Shown here: positions 5,425-5,742 of the stretch, one piece after another
Layout of the letters: every line of letters begins with the position of its first letter
Position numbering within the stretch: the stretch's first letter is position 1
Source: Endomicrobium sp.
GTDB lineage: Bacteria > Elusimicrobiota > Endomicrobiia > Endomicrobiales > Endomicrobiaceae
Direction: 5' to 3'
Length of the DNA: 5,742 bases
NCBI GenBank assembly: GCA_031278405.1
Contig: JAITKL010000060.1
Location: forward strand, 1-5,742
The notes under the pieces: model-generated
What the model was told of the DNA's origin: nothing
Databases searched by the model: none
What the model saw: the letters and a program-made list of their open reading frames with translations, nothing else
Translations under genes and position numbers: made by a program

Positions 5425-5742
5425 CGTCAGGTTTTATAGTGTTTATGTGATATTCCTTGAAATCTCTCAGCCTTTGATCTCAAAATTTTCTTCGCTGTAT
5501 ATTTCACACAATTTTGGCAGAATTTTATCCGTGTAATGTCTTTAATGTACAAGCAATGTTCTCCATTGCATACGGAAGGTCTTTGGCTACAGCTATTATT
5601 TACAGACATATTACAATATCACGATCACGTCATCTTCTTTATCTATAATTGTGTGACACAGGCATTTTCTAATGGAACAAGAACAATACAGTTACAGTAG
5701 CATTTTTTTGACAAAGTTAACAAATTCTTCGCTTTCCCGTGG

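Larger units (their letters stand above)
5059..5742 (-). pseudogene. proA: Decayed proA, gamma-glutamyl phosphate reductase (glutamate-5-semialdehyde dehydrogenase), C-terminal half
   Basis: ProA reduces gamma-glutamyl phosphate to glutamate semialdehyde in proline synthesis. No long frame exists here, but consecutive ProA pieces appear in order across the three minus-strand frames. They are PRESEEFVNFVKK (5742-5704), NATVTVLFLFH (5704-5672), CLCHTIID (5664-5641), QRPSVCN with the catalytic-Cys region (5585-5565), TLLVH (5559-5545), DKILPKLCEIYSEEN (5529-5485), EISRNIT, IKVINSLKESIAHN (5384-5343), SEAILTNE (5318-5295), TEVDAATVFVNTSTK (5272-5228), TTQKLHAR (5175-5152) and GIKELTTTKYVVRSNG (5142-5095). 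Disruptions include a one-base loss in an A7 run (5709-5703), TAG at 5671, TAA at 5544, TGA at 5469, TAA at 5339, TGA at 5191 and TGA at 5151 within HAR*AMG. Total length (684 bases, ~228 codons) is close to that of the corresponding half of an intact ProA (~417 residues), so decay is by point changes and small indels, not large deletions. The N-terminal half lies beyond the window. Confidence 0.93.

Noticed and set aside
5427..5609. Minus-strand 60-codon frame starting MSVNNSC
   Set aside because: Only its first 15 codons (through QRPSVCN) follow ProA; the rest is out of frame, since the neighbouring frame gives TLLVH and DKILPKLCEIYSEEN. It is a pseudogene by-product, not a small protein.
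5059..5742. A hidden non-coding RNA or regulatory region before ychF
   Set aside because: The sequence is explained along almost its whole length by ProA fragments in the right order.

Overview
The window is an AT-rich, densely packed bacterial segment in which every recognisable gene lies on the minus strand. In transcription order (high to low coordinates) it holds: a decayed proA (5742-5059), ychF (5062-3971), a TerC-family membrane protein gene (3936-3034), two tandem parvulin-type peptidyl-prolyl isomerase genes (a lipoprotein at 2933-2067 and a secreted SurA-like protein at 2039-987), pdxA (981-43), and at the edge a short stretch that looks like the damaged start of rsmA/ksgA (42-1).

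Signal peptides, a lipobox, periplasmic-type chaperones and the order surA-pdxA-rsmA (the order known from Escherichia coli) point to a diderm (Gram-negative) bacterium. Low GC, long A/T homopolymers inside intact genes, and a pseudogene that still has almost its full length suggest a lineage under genome reduction, such as a host-associated symbiont. The protein style and the pseudogene would suit an Elusimicrobiota/Endomicrobium-like termite-gut symbiont, but this is inference and no marker in the window proves it.

Region 5059-5742 has no intact gene. It is the C-terminal half of gamma-glutamyl phosphate reductase (ProA), recognisable piece by piece in all three minus-strand frames and broken by several stops and frameshifts. 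Its final TGA still overlaps the ATG of ychF (ATGA), the relic of translational coupling. Region 3971-3034 carries ychF and the TerC gene, 34 bases apart. The 97 bases between the TerC gene and the first isomerase gene contain a candidate promoter, a perfect 18-bp palindrome and a strong ribosome binding site, so a second transcription unit (isomerase - isomerase - pdxA - rsmA) probably starts there.

Functionally the segment combines envelope protein folding (two PpiC proteins), one step of pyridoxal phosphate synthesis (PdxA), a translation-associated ATPase/GTPase (YchF) and a probable metal-ion exporter (TerC). The main discoveries are the unreported-looking proA pseudogene and the likely loss of, or damage to, rsmA just after pdxA. 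No mobile element, CRISPR array, tRNA, rRNA or intrinsic terminator was seen, and nothing that looks like a wholly new system.
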